From positions 1-38,026 of the forward strand of contig CAZTHL010000033.1 of NCBI GenBank assembly GCA_964613585.1: a stretch of 38,026 nucleotides of DNA, read 5' to 3'. Positions within the stretch are counted from its first letter, which is position 1; each line of letters opens with the position of its first letter. The stretch comes from CAZTHL01 sp964613585. GTDB taxonomy: Bacteria; Pseudomonadota; Alphaproteobacteria; DSM-16000; Inquilinaceae. The translations under genes were made by a program, and so were the position numbers. Below, piece by piece: positions 16,171 to 24,317 of the stretch. The notes under the pieces are model-generated. The model made no database searches. It saw only the letters and a program-made list of their open reading frames with translations, and had not been told where the DNA came from.

Positions 16171-16992
16171 ATGGCAGACCTCGGCACCCTGGCCACGCCG
16201 GATGAGCGGCAGCGGCTCGCCGACCTCCTGCTCGACGTGGCGCGGCGCGCCGGCCAGGTCATCCTGGAGATCTACCGCACCGACTTCGAGGTGCGCGAGA
16301 AGGCCGACCGCTCGCCGGTCAGCGACGCCGACGAGCGCGCCGAGGCGCTCATCCTGGCCGCGCTCGAGGCCGCCTGTCCCGCCATCCCGGTGGTTGCCGA
16401 GGAGCGGGTCGCCGCCGGCGGCCTGCCGGCCGACGATGTCGGCGAGCGCTTCTTCCTGGTCGATCCGCTCGACGGCACCCGCGAGTTCATCTCCCGCAAC
16501 GGCGAGTTCACCGTGAACATCGCGCTGGTCGAGGGCGGGCGGCCGACCGCGGGCGTCGTCCACGTGCCGGCGCTCGACCAGAGCTACTGGGTCGACGGCC
16601 TCGGCCGGGCTTGGCGGCACCATGCCGGGCAGGGCGACCAGCCGATCCAATGCCGGGCGTACCCGGCCGACGGGCTCATCGTGCTGGCCAGCCGCAACCA
16701 TCGGGACGCCGACACCGACGCATTCCTGGCGCGGCTGCCGGTGGCACGGCTCACCTCGGCCGGCTCCTCCCTCAAGTTCTGCCGGGTGGCCGAGGCCGCG
16801 GCCGATCTCTACCCGCGCTTCGGCACCACCATGGAGTGGGACACGGCGGCCGGCCATGCCGTGCTGGCGGCGGCGGGCGGCCACGTGGTGCAGCCCGACG
16901 GCGCGCCGTTCCTCTACAAGAAGCCCGGCTTCAGGAATGGCGCGTTCGTGGCGCTGGGCGCCTTCGACCCGGGGAGAATCGTGACCGGTTGA
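16171..16992 (+). CDS. cysQ: 3'(2'),5'-bisphosphate nucleotidase CysQ
   Basis: A 273-residue Mg-dependent phosphatase of the inositol monophosphatase fold that removes PAP (and PAPS), the toxic by-product of sulfate activation. Metal-site motifs are visible: VAEE (75-78), DPLDGTREF (98-106) and WDTAAGHAVL about 120 residues later. Length and motif order are typical. GGAAGGGA precedes ATG 16171. It converges on cysD-cysNC across the assembly gap, placing PAPS making and PAP disposal side by side. An inositol monophosphatase is the alternative, but the RSPVSDAD and ISRNGEFTVNIAL segments favour CysQ. Confidence 0.92.
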   Translation: MADLGTLATPDERQRLADLLLDVARRAGQVILEIYRTDFEVREKADRSPVSDADERAEALILAALEAACPAIPVVAEERVAAGGLPADDVGERFFLVDPLDGTREFISRNGEFTVNIALVEGGRPTAGVVHVPALDQSYWVDGLGRAWRHHAGQGDQPIQCRAYPADGLIVLASRNHRDADTDAFLARLPVARLTSAGSSLKFCRVAEAAADLYPRFGTTMEWDTAAGHAVLAAAGGHVVQPDGAPFLYKKPGFRNGAFVALGAFDPGRIVTG

Positions 16993-17087
16993 AGGGTGAG
17001 CGGCGCGGCGGCGCTCGGCGGTCGCTGATCACGCGGCGAAGCCCGACGCGGAAGCCCTACGCGCCTGTCGGCGGGCCGCCTTGAGGC

Positions 17088-17142
17088 CCGCCGACCGCAC
17101 CCGCCGCCGACCGCACCCGCCGCCGACCGCACCCGCCACGGT
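17088..17142 (+). repeat. 16-bp tandem repeat, left of gap
   Basis: Three units of CCGACCGCACCCGCCG (starting 17091, 17107, 17123), the last ending CCACGGT right at the Ns. All 55 bases are identical to 17243-17297. Confidence 0.9.
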
Positions 17143-17242
17143 NNNNNNNNNNNNNNNNNNNNNNNNNNNNNNNNNNNNNNNNNNNNNNNNNNNNNNNNNN
17201 NNNNNNNNNNNNNNNNNNNNNNNNNNNNNNNNNNNNNNNNNN
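17143..17242. other. assembly gap (100 Ns)
   Basis: Exactly 100 Ns, the conventional size for a scaffold gap of unknown length. The flanks are the same 55 bases, so the two contigs may simply overlap. Confidence 0.99.
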
Positions 17243-17297
17243 CCGCCGACCGCACCCGCCGCCGACCGCACCCGCCGCCGACCGCACCCGCCACGGT
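17243..17297 (+). repeat. 16-bp tandem repeat, right of gap
   Basis: Same three units and the same CCACGGT end as the left copy, beginning immediately after the last N; units start at 17246, 17262 and 17278. Confidence 0.9.
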
Positions 17298-17403
17298 GTC
17301 ACGGCCCCTCACCGCAAGCCGGCCGTTGGGGATCGGCGAGGCGCGGCCATTTACCCCTCGGCCGCGGGCCTGATCGCGCCGGCGGCCGAGGGGGGCCCGG
17401 GCG

Positions 17404-19311
17404 TCAGCTGGCCGACTTGAGCGCCGGGGCGTCGGGGTGGTCGACCGCGGTCTGCAGGTCGATGTAGTTGACCAGAACGTCGACCGCGTCCTCGATCGAC
17501 ATCTGTGAGGTGTCGACCACGAGCTCCGGCACGTCGGGCTCCTCGTACGGCGCCGAGATCCCGGTGAAGTCCCGGATCATGCCGGCGCGCGCCTTGCGGT
17601 ACAGGCCCTTGGGGTCACGCTGCTCGCAGGTCTCCAGATCGGCGCGCACGAAGATCTCGTGGAAGGCGTCGCCGGCGGCCTGGCGGGCGCGCCCCCGGTC
17701 CGACTGGTAGGGCGAGATGAAGGCGGTGATGACGATGATGCCGGCCTGGGCGAACAGGGCGGCCACCTCGCCGACCCGGCGGATGTTCTCGGTGCGCTCC
17801 TGCGGCGAAAAGCCGAGGTCGGCGTTGAGGCCGGTGCGGACATTGTCGCCGTCAAGCACGTAGACCTGCCGGCCCTTGCTGAACAACCGCTGCTCGACGC
17901 GCATGGCCAGGGTCGACTTGCCGGCGCCGGACAGGCCGGTCAGCCAGATGACGGCCCCGTGGTGGCCGTTGCGCCAAGCGCGCGCCTGAGGGTTGAGCAG
18001 GTGCTCGACCTCGTGGATGTTGGTTGACTTGACGGTGAACAGCTGGCGCTGGTCGGGATAGCCCTCCATCGACACCACGCCGCCGGCGACGGTGTCGTAG
18101 GTGTCGATCAGCACGCAGCGCCCGCAGGTCGGATTGCTCCGGTACGGGTCGAGGGCCAGCAGCTCGCGCGTGCGCAGCACGACCTCGGCCACGTCGTTCC
18201 GGTGCACCTCGTCGCTCGGGCGGCCGCCCAGGTCCTGGGTGTCGATGACCCGCTCGATGCGCTGCACCGTGACCTGTACCTCCGCCGTCGACAGCTTGAG
18301 CTTGTACCGGGCGCCGACGGTGAGCGGCTTGTGGCCGAGCCAGAACAGGTTCGCCTTGAACACGTTGCTCAGCATCGGCGGATGCTCGAGGTGGCTGGCG
18401 ATATCGCCGCGCTCGACGAAGATCTGCTCGTCAAGGGTGATCGCCACCGACTGGCCGGCCTTCGCCTCGACCGGGGCGACCGGCGCGTTCCATGCCTCGA
18501 TGCTCTTGATCCGGGCGGTCCGGTTGTGCGGCGAGAAGACCAGGGTGTCGCCGAGCCGGAGCATGCCGGTCTCGACGCGGCCGACGATGATGCGCCGCTC
18601 GTCGAACTTGTAGACGTCCTGGACCGGCAGCCGGAGCGGCCGCTCGGTCGGCGCCGTGATAGTGGCGAAGCGGTCGAGCACGTCGACCAGCACCTCGCCC
18701 GAGAACCAGGGCATGTGAAGCGAGCGCTGCGCCAGGTTGTCGCCGTTGCGCGCGGAGATCGGCACGATCGCCGTGGGCGCCAGGCCGATCTCGTCAAGAT
18801 ACTCGGTGATCTCGGTGGCGACCTCGTTGAACCGGTCGGCGGAATGGCCGACGACGTCCATCTTGTTCACCACCACGGCAATCTGCCGCAGGCCGAGCAG
18901 GTGCAGCAGATAGGCGTGGCGCCGGCTCTGCTCGCGCACGCCTTCCTGCGCGTCGACCACGAGCACCGCCGCGTCGGCCAGGGCCGCGCCGCTGATCATG
19001 TTCTTGAGGAACTCGCGGTGCCCCGGCGCGTCGATAATGACGTAGTCGCGTCGGGTCGTGCTGAACCAGATCTGCGTCGTGTCGATGGTGATCGCCTGGT
19101 CGCGCTCGGCCTGGAAGGCGTCGAGCACGAAGGACCACTCGAGCGGCATGCCGCGTTTCCGGCTGATGCGCTGCAACTCCTCCAGCTTGCCCTCGGGCAG
19201 GCTGTCGGTGTCGTGCAGCAGACGGCCGATCAGCGTCGACTTGCCGTGGTCGACATGGCCGACCATGACGATCTTCAGCTGGCTGCGCGCGGTCTTCGGT
19301 CGATCGTACAT
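17404..19311 (-). CDS. cysNC: bifunctional sulfate adenylyltransferase subunit 1 / adenylylsulfate kinase (CysN-CysC)
   Basis: A 635-residue fusion. Residues 1 to about 430 are the GTPase CysN, which drives APS formation by CysD: GHVDHGKST (18-26), DAPGHREFLKNM, NKMDVV, then EF-Tu-like barrels (VQDVYKFDERRIIVGRVETG). Residues about 445-625 are APS kinase CysC, making PAPS: GLSGAGKST (P-loop near 459-467), LDGDNVRTGLNADLGFS, FISPYQSDR and ISAPYEEP. Such fusions (NodQ-like) are common in alphaproteobacteria. ATG 19311 has GAGGTCC upstream, and the gap to the cysD stop is 11 bases, so they form one operon. The C-terminal tail VDHPDAPALKSAS is variable. Both active sites look intact. Confidence 0.96.
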   Translation of the reverse strand: MYDRPKTARSQLKIVMVGHVDHGKSTLIGRLLHDTDSLPEGKLEELQRISRKRGMPLEWSFVLDAFQAERDQAITIDTTQIWFSTTRRDYVIIDAPGHREFLKNMISGAALADAAVLVVDAQEGVREQSRRHAYLLHLLGLRQIAVVVNKMDVVGHSADRFNEVATEITEYLDEIGLAPTAIVPISARNGDNLAQRSLHMPWFSGEVLVDVLDRFATITAPTERPLRLPVQDVYKFDERRIIVGRVETGMLRLGDTLVFSPHNRTARIKSIEAWNAPVAPVEAKAGQSVAITLDEQIFVERGDIASHLEHPPMLSNVFKANLFWLGHKPLTVGARYKLKLSTAEVQVTVQRIERVIDTQDLGGRPSDEVHRNDVAEVVLRTRELLALDPYRSNPTCGRCVLIDTYDTVAGGVVSMEGYPDQRQLFTVKSTNIHEVEHLLNPQARAWRNGHHGAVIWLTGLSGAGKSTLAMRVEQRLFSKGRQVYVLDGDNVRTGLNADLGFSPQERTENIRRVGEVAALFAQAGIIVITAFISPYQSDRGRARQAAGDAFHEIFVRADLETCEQRDPKGLYRKARAGMIRDFTGISAPYEEPDVPELVVDTSQMSIEDAVDVLVNYIDLQTAVDHPDAPALKSAS

Positions 19312-19322
19312 GGACGGGGACC

Positions 19323-20117
19323 TCACATGTAGCCGGTGCTGCGGAGGCGCTCGAAGCTGTCCTCCGTCTCGTGGTCCATGGCGCGGCCGGCGCGCTCGGG
19401 CGCGCGCGTCATCTCCAGCTCGGCGATGATGTCGTCGATGGTGGCCGCGTTGCTGTCGATGGGGAAGGTGATGTTCTTTTCGCCCAGCGACCGATAGCGC
19501 TTGCCGTTGCGCGCCAGATACAGTGAGACGATCGGAATGTTCTCGCGCTGGGTGTAGCGCCAGATGTCGATCTCGGTCCAGTGCAGCAGCGGATGGATGC
19601 GCACATGGGTGCCGTCCGGGAAGTCGGTCTTGTACTGGTCCCAGAACTCCGGAGGCTGGTCGCGGAAGTCCCAGGCGCCGTCCAGGCTGCGCGGGCTGAA
19701 CACGCGCTCCTTGGCGCGGGTGCTCTGCTCGTCGCGGCGGATGCCGGCGAGGATGCCGCGATAGCCGTCCCGCCGCAGGAGGTTGCGAAGGCCTTCGGTC
19801 TTGCGCGTCGCCGCCCGGGTCGCCGGCGGCAGGGTCGGATCCATCTCCTCCTCCGGCGGGCACATCTCCACGCGCAGGTCGAGCCCCCAGTCTCCGACCG
19901 CGCGGTCGCGGAAGGCGTAGACCTCCGGCAGCTCCATGCCCGTGTCGAGCTGGACCACCGGAAAGGGCACGTGTCCGCAGAACGCCTTGCGGGCCAGCCA
20001 GAGCAGCGCGTTGCTGTCCTTGCCGATCGACCACAGCATGCCGAGCGGTTTGATGCGACTATAGGCCTCGCGCAGGATGTAGATCGACTGCGCTTCCAAG
20101 TTATCGAGATGGCTCAT
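19323..20117 (-). CDS. cysD: sulfate adenylyltransferase subunit 2 (CysD)
   Basis: A 264-residue PP-loop enzyme that forms adenylyl sulfate from ATP and sulfate together with CysN. Motifs: MLWSIGKDSNALLWLARKAF with the SxGKDS PP-loop near 30-36, PFPVVQLDTG, AGIRRDEQSTRAKERVFSPR, the HPLLHWTEIDIWRYTQRENIPIVSLY segment, and ATIDDIIAELEMTRAPERAGRAMDHETEDSFERLRSTGYM at the end. It is the first gene of cysD-cysNC. An inverted repeat and AT-rich stretch about 80-110 bases upstream is the likely control region. Confidence 0.97.
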   Translation of the reverse strand: MSHLDNLEAQSIYILREAYSRIKPLGMLWSIGKDSNALLWLARKAFCGHVPFPVVQLDTGMELPEVYAFRDRAVGDWGLDLRVEMCPPEEEMDPTLPPATRAATRKTEGLRNLLRRDGYRGILAGIRRDEQSTRAKERVFSPRSLDGAWDFRDQPPEFWDQYKTDFPDGTHVRIHPLLHWTEIDIWRYTQRENIPIVSLYLARNGKRYRSLGEKNITFPIDSNAATIDDIIAELEMTRAPERAGRAMDHETEDSFERLRSTGYM

Positions 20118-20190
20118 GACGATCCCTGTGCCACAGGCGACCGGACCAGGCGCCCGGCCGGCGAGTGAAACGCCTCGGGTACCTAGGCCG

Positions 20191-20220
20191 ATTAACCGAA
20201 CGGTTCAATTATAAACTTGG
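20191..20220 (-). promoter_or_regulatory. candidate operator/promoter of cysD-cysNC
   Basis: AACCG-AA-CGGTT (20194-20205) is a perfect inverted repeat with a two-base spacer, followed by the AT-rich CAATTATAAA (20206-20214). In this GC-rich setting the pair stands out and lies 77 bases from the cysD start. The regulator is not in the window; the pattern would fit a dimeric winged-helix or TetR-like protein. Confidence 0.45.
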
Positions 20221-20235
20221 CGCTCAAGGAATCAG

Positions 20236-20263
20236 CCCCGCCGTGTCGGGGACGGGGCCGACA
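20236..20263 (-). terminator. overlapping hairpins below DUF3775 gene
   Basis: Two mutually exclusive inverted repeats: CCCCG/CGGGG (20236-20251) and TGTCGG/CCGACA (20244-20263). They lie downstream of the DUF3775 gene and upstream of the cysD promoter. A terminator is the simplest reading; no T-run is present. Confidence 0.35.
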
Positions 20264-20389
20264 AATGTCAAGCAGACCTGACCGTTTCCCGAGGTTTGCC
20301 GCGACAGGCGTGGTCTCCGTGCAAGACAACGCCGGCGAGATCTGTCATGCACAGCGGCCGGCGGCGGGGCGGCGTGATCGCGCGGCGGC

Positions 20390-20794
20390 CTACATTCGAT
20401 TCAGCTCAAACTCCTCGCAGGAATAGCCGAGCGTGGACAGCCCTTCCTCGAGATAGTCGCCGAGCATCGGCATGCCGACGAGGTAGCGGACCGGATGGTT
20501 GCCGACATGGTTCTGCGCCTCGGCGAGCGCGTCGGCCCAGTCCTCGACGGCGAAGTCGCCGCGGCCGAGCCAGGCCAGTGCGATCAGCTCGGCCATCTCG
20601 TCTCGGTTGAGCTCGATCAGGGCGCCCTGCAGCTCCTCAAAGATCGGATCGTCCCGGTGCAGGTCGAGCACGTCCGGTGTGTCGTCCTCGCCCGGTCCGA
20701 CCGAATGCCGGGTCTCCGCCGAGCCGCCCTTGGCGTCGAACGCCCGCGCCTTGATGATGACGAAGCACGCCTTGCCCAAGCTCAGATTCTGCAC
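20390..20794 (-). CDS. DUF3775 domain protein
   Basis: A 134-residue protein of the DUF3775 family: LSLGKACFVIIKARAFDAKGG at the N-terminus, an acidic variable stretch (GPGEDDTPDVLDLHRDDP), then IELNRDEMAELIALAWLGRGDF and VRYLVGMPMLGDYLEEGLSTLGYS. The family is found largely in alphaproteobacteria and has no known function. GTG 20794 is chosen as start because AAGGAG lies upstream and the family begins at this point; longer frames upstream are GC-rich read-through. It is small, acidic, with no export signal. Confidence 0.8.
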   Translation of the reverse strand: MQNLSLGKACFVIIKARAFDAKGGSAETRHSVGPGEDDTPDVLDLHRDDPIFEELQGALIELNRDEMAELIALAWLGRGDFAVEDWADALAEAQNHVGNHPVRYLVGMPMLGDYLEEGLSTLGYSCEEFELNRM

Positions 20795-20939
20795 GGCGGG
20801 TCGTCTCCTTGCCGTCGTTCCGGTGCCGGGCCGGAGCCCTGGCCGGCGCGGCCGGGCGCCCGATCCCGGAGGCGAGCCGGCCCGCGTCAACGCGTAAAGT
20901 CCCGAGGCCGGGATCAGGATCCGCCTCGGCCGCGCGCCG

Positions 20940-21281
20940 CTACCGCTTGATCTCCCGGTACTCGACATCCTGCAGGTCGGCGGCCGACCGGGTCTCGGTG
21001 CGCGGCGGCTCGGCGGGGGCGCCGAACGGCATCAGCGCCGGGCTCCACAGCCGGAGCCAGGGCTGCCACATCTGCAGGCTGAGCCGCATCAGGCTGTCCA
21101 TGGCCCCGAGCCAGGGCGCCGCGAGCGCGGCGCGGGCCTGCAGCGAGCGCGCCAGAGCCGCGAAGTCCGGCTCGGCGGTCATGTGCACGGTGATCGTCTC
21201 GCCGCGGCCCTCGCTCGGGCGGCGATGCTCGACCTCGACCCGGAGACTCGGGCCGGCGTAGGGGGTGTCGTGATGTCTCAT
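20940..21281 (-). CDS. hypothetical protein
   Basis: A 113-residue protein from ATG 21281. The N-terminal half reads SLRVEVEHRRPSEGRGETITVHMTAEPDF, a likely beta-hairpin, followed by an amphipathic Trp-rich helical stretch (AAPWLGAMDSLMRLSLQMWQPWLRLWSPALM) and a polar C-terminus. No family is recognised. There is no clear ribosome site. It is upstream of and co-directional with the DUF3775 gene, with 145 bases between. The protein composition looks natural rather than antisense-like, so it is kept with moderate confidence. Confidence 0.5.
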   Translation of the reverse strand: MRHHDTPYAGPSLRVEVEHRRPSEGRGETITVHMTAEPDFAALARSLQARAALAAPWLGAMDSLMRLSLQMWQPWLRLWSPALMPFGAPAEPPRTETRSAADLQDVEYREIKR

Positions 21282-21428
21282 GCGGCGGACAGCGTACATC
21301 GGCGGCGCCGCTGCGGCAATCCTGGCGGACCCCGGCACCGCGCCGGATCCGGGCCGCGGCCCCGGCTTGCCGGCGCGCCGGCGGCGTGGCATGACAGCAG
21401 CGGTCGAGCCTGGGACGGCGGGAGCGCC

Positions 21429-22100
21429 ATGCGATTGTTCATCGACACCGCGGACATCGGGGCCGTGCGCGACCTGGCGGCGACCGGCCTGGTGGACGGG
21501 GTGACCACCAACCCGTCGCTGATCGCCCGGGCCGGGCGCGGCATGGCCGAGGTGATCGCCGAGATCTGCACCGTGGTCCCCGGCCCGGTCAGCGCCGAGG
21601 TGGCGGCCGCCGACGTCGCCGGCATGCTCGCCGAGGGCCGGGCGCTGGCCGCCATCGCGCCCAATGTGGTGGTCAAGGTGCCGCTGACGCCGGACGGCCT
21701 CAGGGCCTGCCGAACGCTGACCGACGAGGGGACGCCGGTCAACGTCACCCTGTGCTTCTCGGCCGGGCAGGCTCTGCTGGCGGCCAAGGCCGGGGCGGCC
21801 TACGTGTCGCCCTTTGTCGGCCGGCTCGAGGACATCGGCCAGGACGGGCTCGGGCTGATCGACGAGATCGCGCGCCTTTACCGCCAGCAGCCGTCGCTCG
21901 GCACGCAGGTGCTGGTCGCCTCGGTGCGCGGGCCGCGCCAGGTGGTCGAGGCGGCGCTGCTCGGCGCCCACGTCGCCACCCTGCCGCCGGCCGTGATGCA
22001 CGCCCTGTTCCGCCACCCTCTGACCGATCGCGGGCTGGAGGCGTTCCAGGCCGACTGGCGCGCCGCCGGCCTCACCATCCTCGATCCCCGGCCGGACTGA
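21429..22100 (+). CDS. transaldolase / fructose-6-phosphate aldolase family
   Basis: A 223-residue single-domain TIM-barrel aldolase. Motifs: MRLFIDTADIGAVRDLAATGLVDGVTTNPSLIA at the N-terminus, NVVVKVPLTPDG with the Schiff-base lysine at 83, VNVTLCFSAGQALLAAKAGAAYVSPFVGRLEDIG, and VLVASVRGPRQVVEAALLGAHVATLPP. It is 220-residue class, like FSA/TalC, and could act as transaldolase in the pentose phosphate pathway or as FSA; sequence alone does not decide. GGAG five bases before ATG 21429 sets the start. It is transcribed alone; its stop is followed by a 19-base motif seen again after the RHH gene. Confidence 0.92.
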   Translation: MRLFIDTADIGAVRDLAATGLVDGVTTNPSLIARAGRGMAEVIAEICTVVPGPVSAEVAAADVAGMLAEGRALAAIAPNVVVKVPLTPDGLRACRTLTDEGTPVNVTLCFSAGQALLAAKAGAAYVSPFVGRLEDIGQDGLGLIDEIARLYRQQPSLGTQVLVASVRGPRQVVEAALLGAHVATLPPAVMHALFRHPLTDRGLEAFQADWRAAGLTILDPRPD

Positions 22101-22115
22101 TGCCGCCGAGCCGCC
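22097..22115 (+). repeat. dispersed 19-bp motif, copy 1
   Basis: CTGATGCCGCCGAGCCGCC spans the stop codon of the aldolase gene and recurs at 27737-27755 over the stop of the RHH gene. The two genes are unrelated. Confidence 0.6.
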
Positions 22116-22337
22116 CCGTCGGCCCGGCCGGGGGGGGCGGGCTCGCCAACCCCGCGCCGCCCGGGCGCGCCGGGGCTCACCGATGACCGACGTCTGCGAC
22201 TCGCCGGACCGGGCGTCCTTCAGGCCCGCCGCCGGGCGCCGGCCCGCTGGCGGCTGAACTGCCAATCCGGGCGACTTGCCGGCCCATCGAGGCTGTAGGA
22301 CAACGCAGGCCGGCGCCTGCCCCATCCGGAGTTCCCC

Positions 22338-23564
22338 ATGCCCAGCGAACGCTTCGTGTTTCCCGGCGCGCACGGGATGAGCCTGGCCGCCCGGCTCGAC
22401 ACGCCGAGCACCCGGCCGCGCGCCTACGCGCTGTTCGCCCACTGCTTCACCTGCACCAAGGACATCTTCGCGGCCAGCAAGATCGCCCAGATGCTGACCG
22501 AGCACGGCATCGCCGTGCTGCGCTTCGACTTCACCGGCCTCGGCTCGAGCGAGGGCGAGTTCGCCAACACCAACTTCACCTCGAACGTCGAGGACCTGTC
22601 CGCCGCGGTGGAGTATCTGCGCTATGCCCGCGAGGCGCCGAGGCTGCTGATCGGCCACAGCCTCGGCGGCGCGGCGGTGCTGGCGGCGGCCGGGCAGATC
22701 CCGGAGGCGAGGGCGGTCGCCACCATCGGCTCGCCGGCCGATCCCGAGCACGTCACCCATCTGTTCGATGACCATATCGACGAGATCACCGAGAAGGGCG
22801 AGGCCGAGGTCCAGCTGGTCGGCCGGCCGTTCCGCATCCAGAAGCACTTCCTGACCGACATCCGCTCGCAGCGCCAAGCCGAGAAGATCGCCAATCTGCG
22901 CAAGGCCCTGCTGGTGTTCCATTCGCCGGTCGACAACACGGTGAGCGTGGAGAACGCCGGCATCATCTTCCGCACCGCCAAGCATCCGAAGAGCTTCATC
23001 TCGCTCGACAACGCCGACCACCTGCTGTCCCGGCGGGTCGACGCCGAGTATGTGGCGACGGCGCTGGCCGGCTGGGCCTCGCGCTACATCCTCGACGGCG
23101 CCGGCGACGGCATCGACGTCAAGCCGGTCAAGGGCGCCGTGGTGGTCGAGGAGACCGGGCACGGCCGCTTCCAGCAGGCGGTCGTGGCGGGCGCGCACAA
23201 GCTGCTGGCCGACGAGCCGGTCAGCGTCGGCGGCGCCGACAGCGGCCCCGGCCCGTACGACCTGGTGCTGGCCGGGCTTGGCGCGTGCACCTCCATGACC
23301 ATGCGCATGTACGCCGAGCGCAAGCAGTGGCCGTTGGAGAAGGTGAACGTGGTCCTGCGCCACGAGAAGATCCACGCCGAGGACTGCGGCGAGTGCGAGA
23401 CCACGCACGGCCGCATCGACCACATCACCCGCGACATCACCCTCACCGGCAACCTCGACGCGGCGCAGCGCGCCAAGCTGATGGAGATCTCCGAGAAGTG
23501 CCCGGTGCACCGCTCGCTGCACGCCGAGGTCAAGGTGGACACGGCGCTGAAGGACGGCGCCTGA
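22338..23564 (+). CDS. alpha/beta hydrolase-OsmC fusion protein
   Basis: A 408-residue two-domain protein. Residues 1 to about 255 are an alpha/beta hydrolase: ALFAHCFTCTKD, GIAVLRFDFTGLGSSEGEF, the nucleophile elbow GHSLGGAAV (Ser108), and NADHLLSR with the catalytic His. Residues about 275-408 are an OsmC/Ohr-like thiol peroxidase domain with both redox cysteines, GACTSMTMRMYAERK (C317) and EKCPVHRSL (C388). This fixed combination is a known family, thought to protect against organic hydroperoxides, but its hydrolase substrate is not known. GGAG precedes ATG 22338. The gene is alone in its unit. Confidence 0.93.
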   Translation: MPSERFVFPGAHGMSLAARLDTPSTRPRAYALFAHCFTCTKDIFAASKIAQMLTEHGIAVLRFDFTGLGSSEGEFANTNFTSNVEDLSAAVEYLRYAREAPRLLIGHSLGGAAVLAAAGQIPEARAVATIGSPADPEHVTHLFDDHIDEITEKGEAEVQLVGRPFRIQKHFLTDIRSQRQAEKIANLRKALLVFHSPVDNTVSVENAGIIFRTAKHPKSFISLDNADHLLSRRVDAEYVATALAGWASRYILDGAGDGIDVKPVKGAVVVEETGHGRFQQAVVAGAHKLLADEPVSVGGADSGPGPYDLVLAGLGACTSMTMRMYAERKQWPLEKVNVVLRHEKIHAEDCGECETTHGRIDHITRDITLTGNLDAAQRAKLMEISEKCPVHRSLHAEVKVDTALKDGA

Positions 23565-23954
23565 CACCGCCGGGCGGGTCGTCTCGTCGGCCCGGCAGGC
23601 CGGCGAGAGGCCCGGCAGGCCGGCGAGCCGATCCGGCGGCTCCTCGTGCTCGGCTCGGCCGCTCTGCCCCGCCCCGGATCCGTCGCCCGGGAGACAGCGC
23701 GGAAGGGCGACCGGCCAAAGGCGGAGCTGCTGAGCGATCAGATCATGACCGCGGATGGGCAAGGCCTGCGCACCGAGGCGCTTCCAGGAATGGACGTTGT
23801 CTCCGCGAGCGATGCGCAAGCAAACCCGACTGTCAGTGCGGGCGAAGCGAAGCGATTCAGCTTGGCTTCTTTCCACCGCGAACCAATACCTCGATCCCAA
23901 GCGTCGCCCGCGATCACACCTTGGGCTGCTTCTGCCGCGCCCGGGGTCGCCGGC
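23565..23954. other. intergenic region with repeats
   Basis: Gap of 390 bases. A 20-base tandem pair (GGCCCGGCAGGCCGGCGAG at 23589 and 23609) lies just after the OsmC gene. Around 23798-23861 the base composition falls and two degenerate copies of a GCGAGCGAAGCGAAGC-like motif appear. No gene is seen. Confidence 0.5.
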
Positions 23955-24317
23955 TCAGCGCACCTCGAGGACCCGGCGCGGCGGCTCGGGCAGCAGCTCG
24001 CGGCCGCCGACCGGCAGCTCGATCTCGGCCTGCGCGCCGGCCGGATCCTCGTAGACGACGACCACGGCCTCGGCCTCGCTCAGGTTCTCGATCACCACCC
24101 GGGTCGGGCCGACGCCGATTTCCTGGACCACCCGTACCTCGTTATCCTCATAGAGAACCACGACGGCCGGCTCCGCCCGGGCCAGCTGCTCGGTGCCGAA
24201 GTAATCGAAGTCGTAGGGCCAGAGCTCCTCGCCCGGCGTGGCGAACTGGCCACAGCCGGCGAGCGCCAGCGGCACGGCAAGGACGACGACCCGGCCCGGG
24301 GTCGAGCGAGCGGTCAT
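23955..24317 (-). CDS. small lipoprotein
   Basis: A 120-residue protein with a lipoprotein signal: basic N-terminus, hydrophobic core VVVLAVPLALAGC and lipobox LAGC (Cys22). The mature part, about 98 residues, begins with a Tyr/Phe-rich stretch (YDFDYFGTEQL) and continues as beta-type strands (AVVVLYEDNEVRVVQEIGVG, TRVVIENLSEAEAVVVVYED). No family recognised; export to the envelope is supported. It is divergent from the MocR gene, with 326 bases between, so both may share this upstream region. Confidence 0.75.
   Translation of the reverse strand: MTARSTPGRVVVLAVPLALAGCGQFATPGEELWPYDFDYFGTEQLARAEPAVVVLYEDNEVRVVQEIGVGPTRVVIENLSEAEAVVVVYEDPAGAQAEIELPVGGRELLPEPPRRVLEVR

Larger units (their letters stand above)
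16993..17403. other. intergenic region with tandem repeats around an N gap
   Basis: This lies between the convergent cysQ and cysNC stops and holds two copies of one 16-base tandem array and 100 Ns. No gene is seen outside the repeats. Nothing resembling a clear terminator with a T-run is visible. Confidence 0.6.

Noticed and set aside
17088..17297. CRISPR array
   Set aside because: The repeats are head-to-tail 16-mers with no spacers, and no cas genes are present.
17081..17300. Open frames running through the Ns on both strands
   Set aside because: They are products of the 16-base repeat and the unknown bases, not genes.
20940..23900. Very long minus-strand frame covering the aldolase and OsmC genes
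   Set aside because: Only its last 113 codons (20940-21281) look like a natural protein; the rest is antisense to two real genes.
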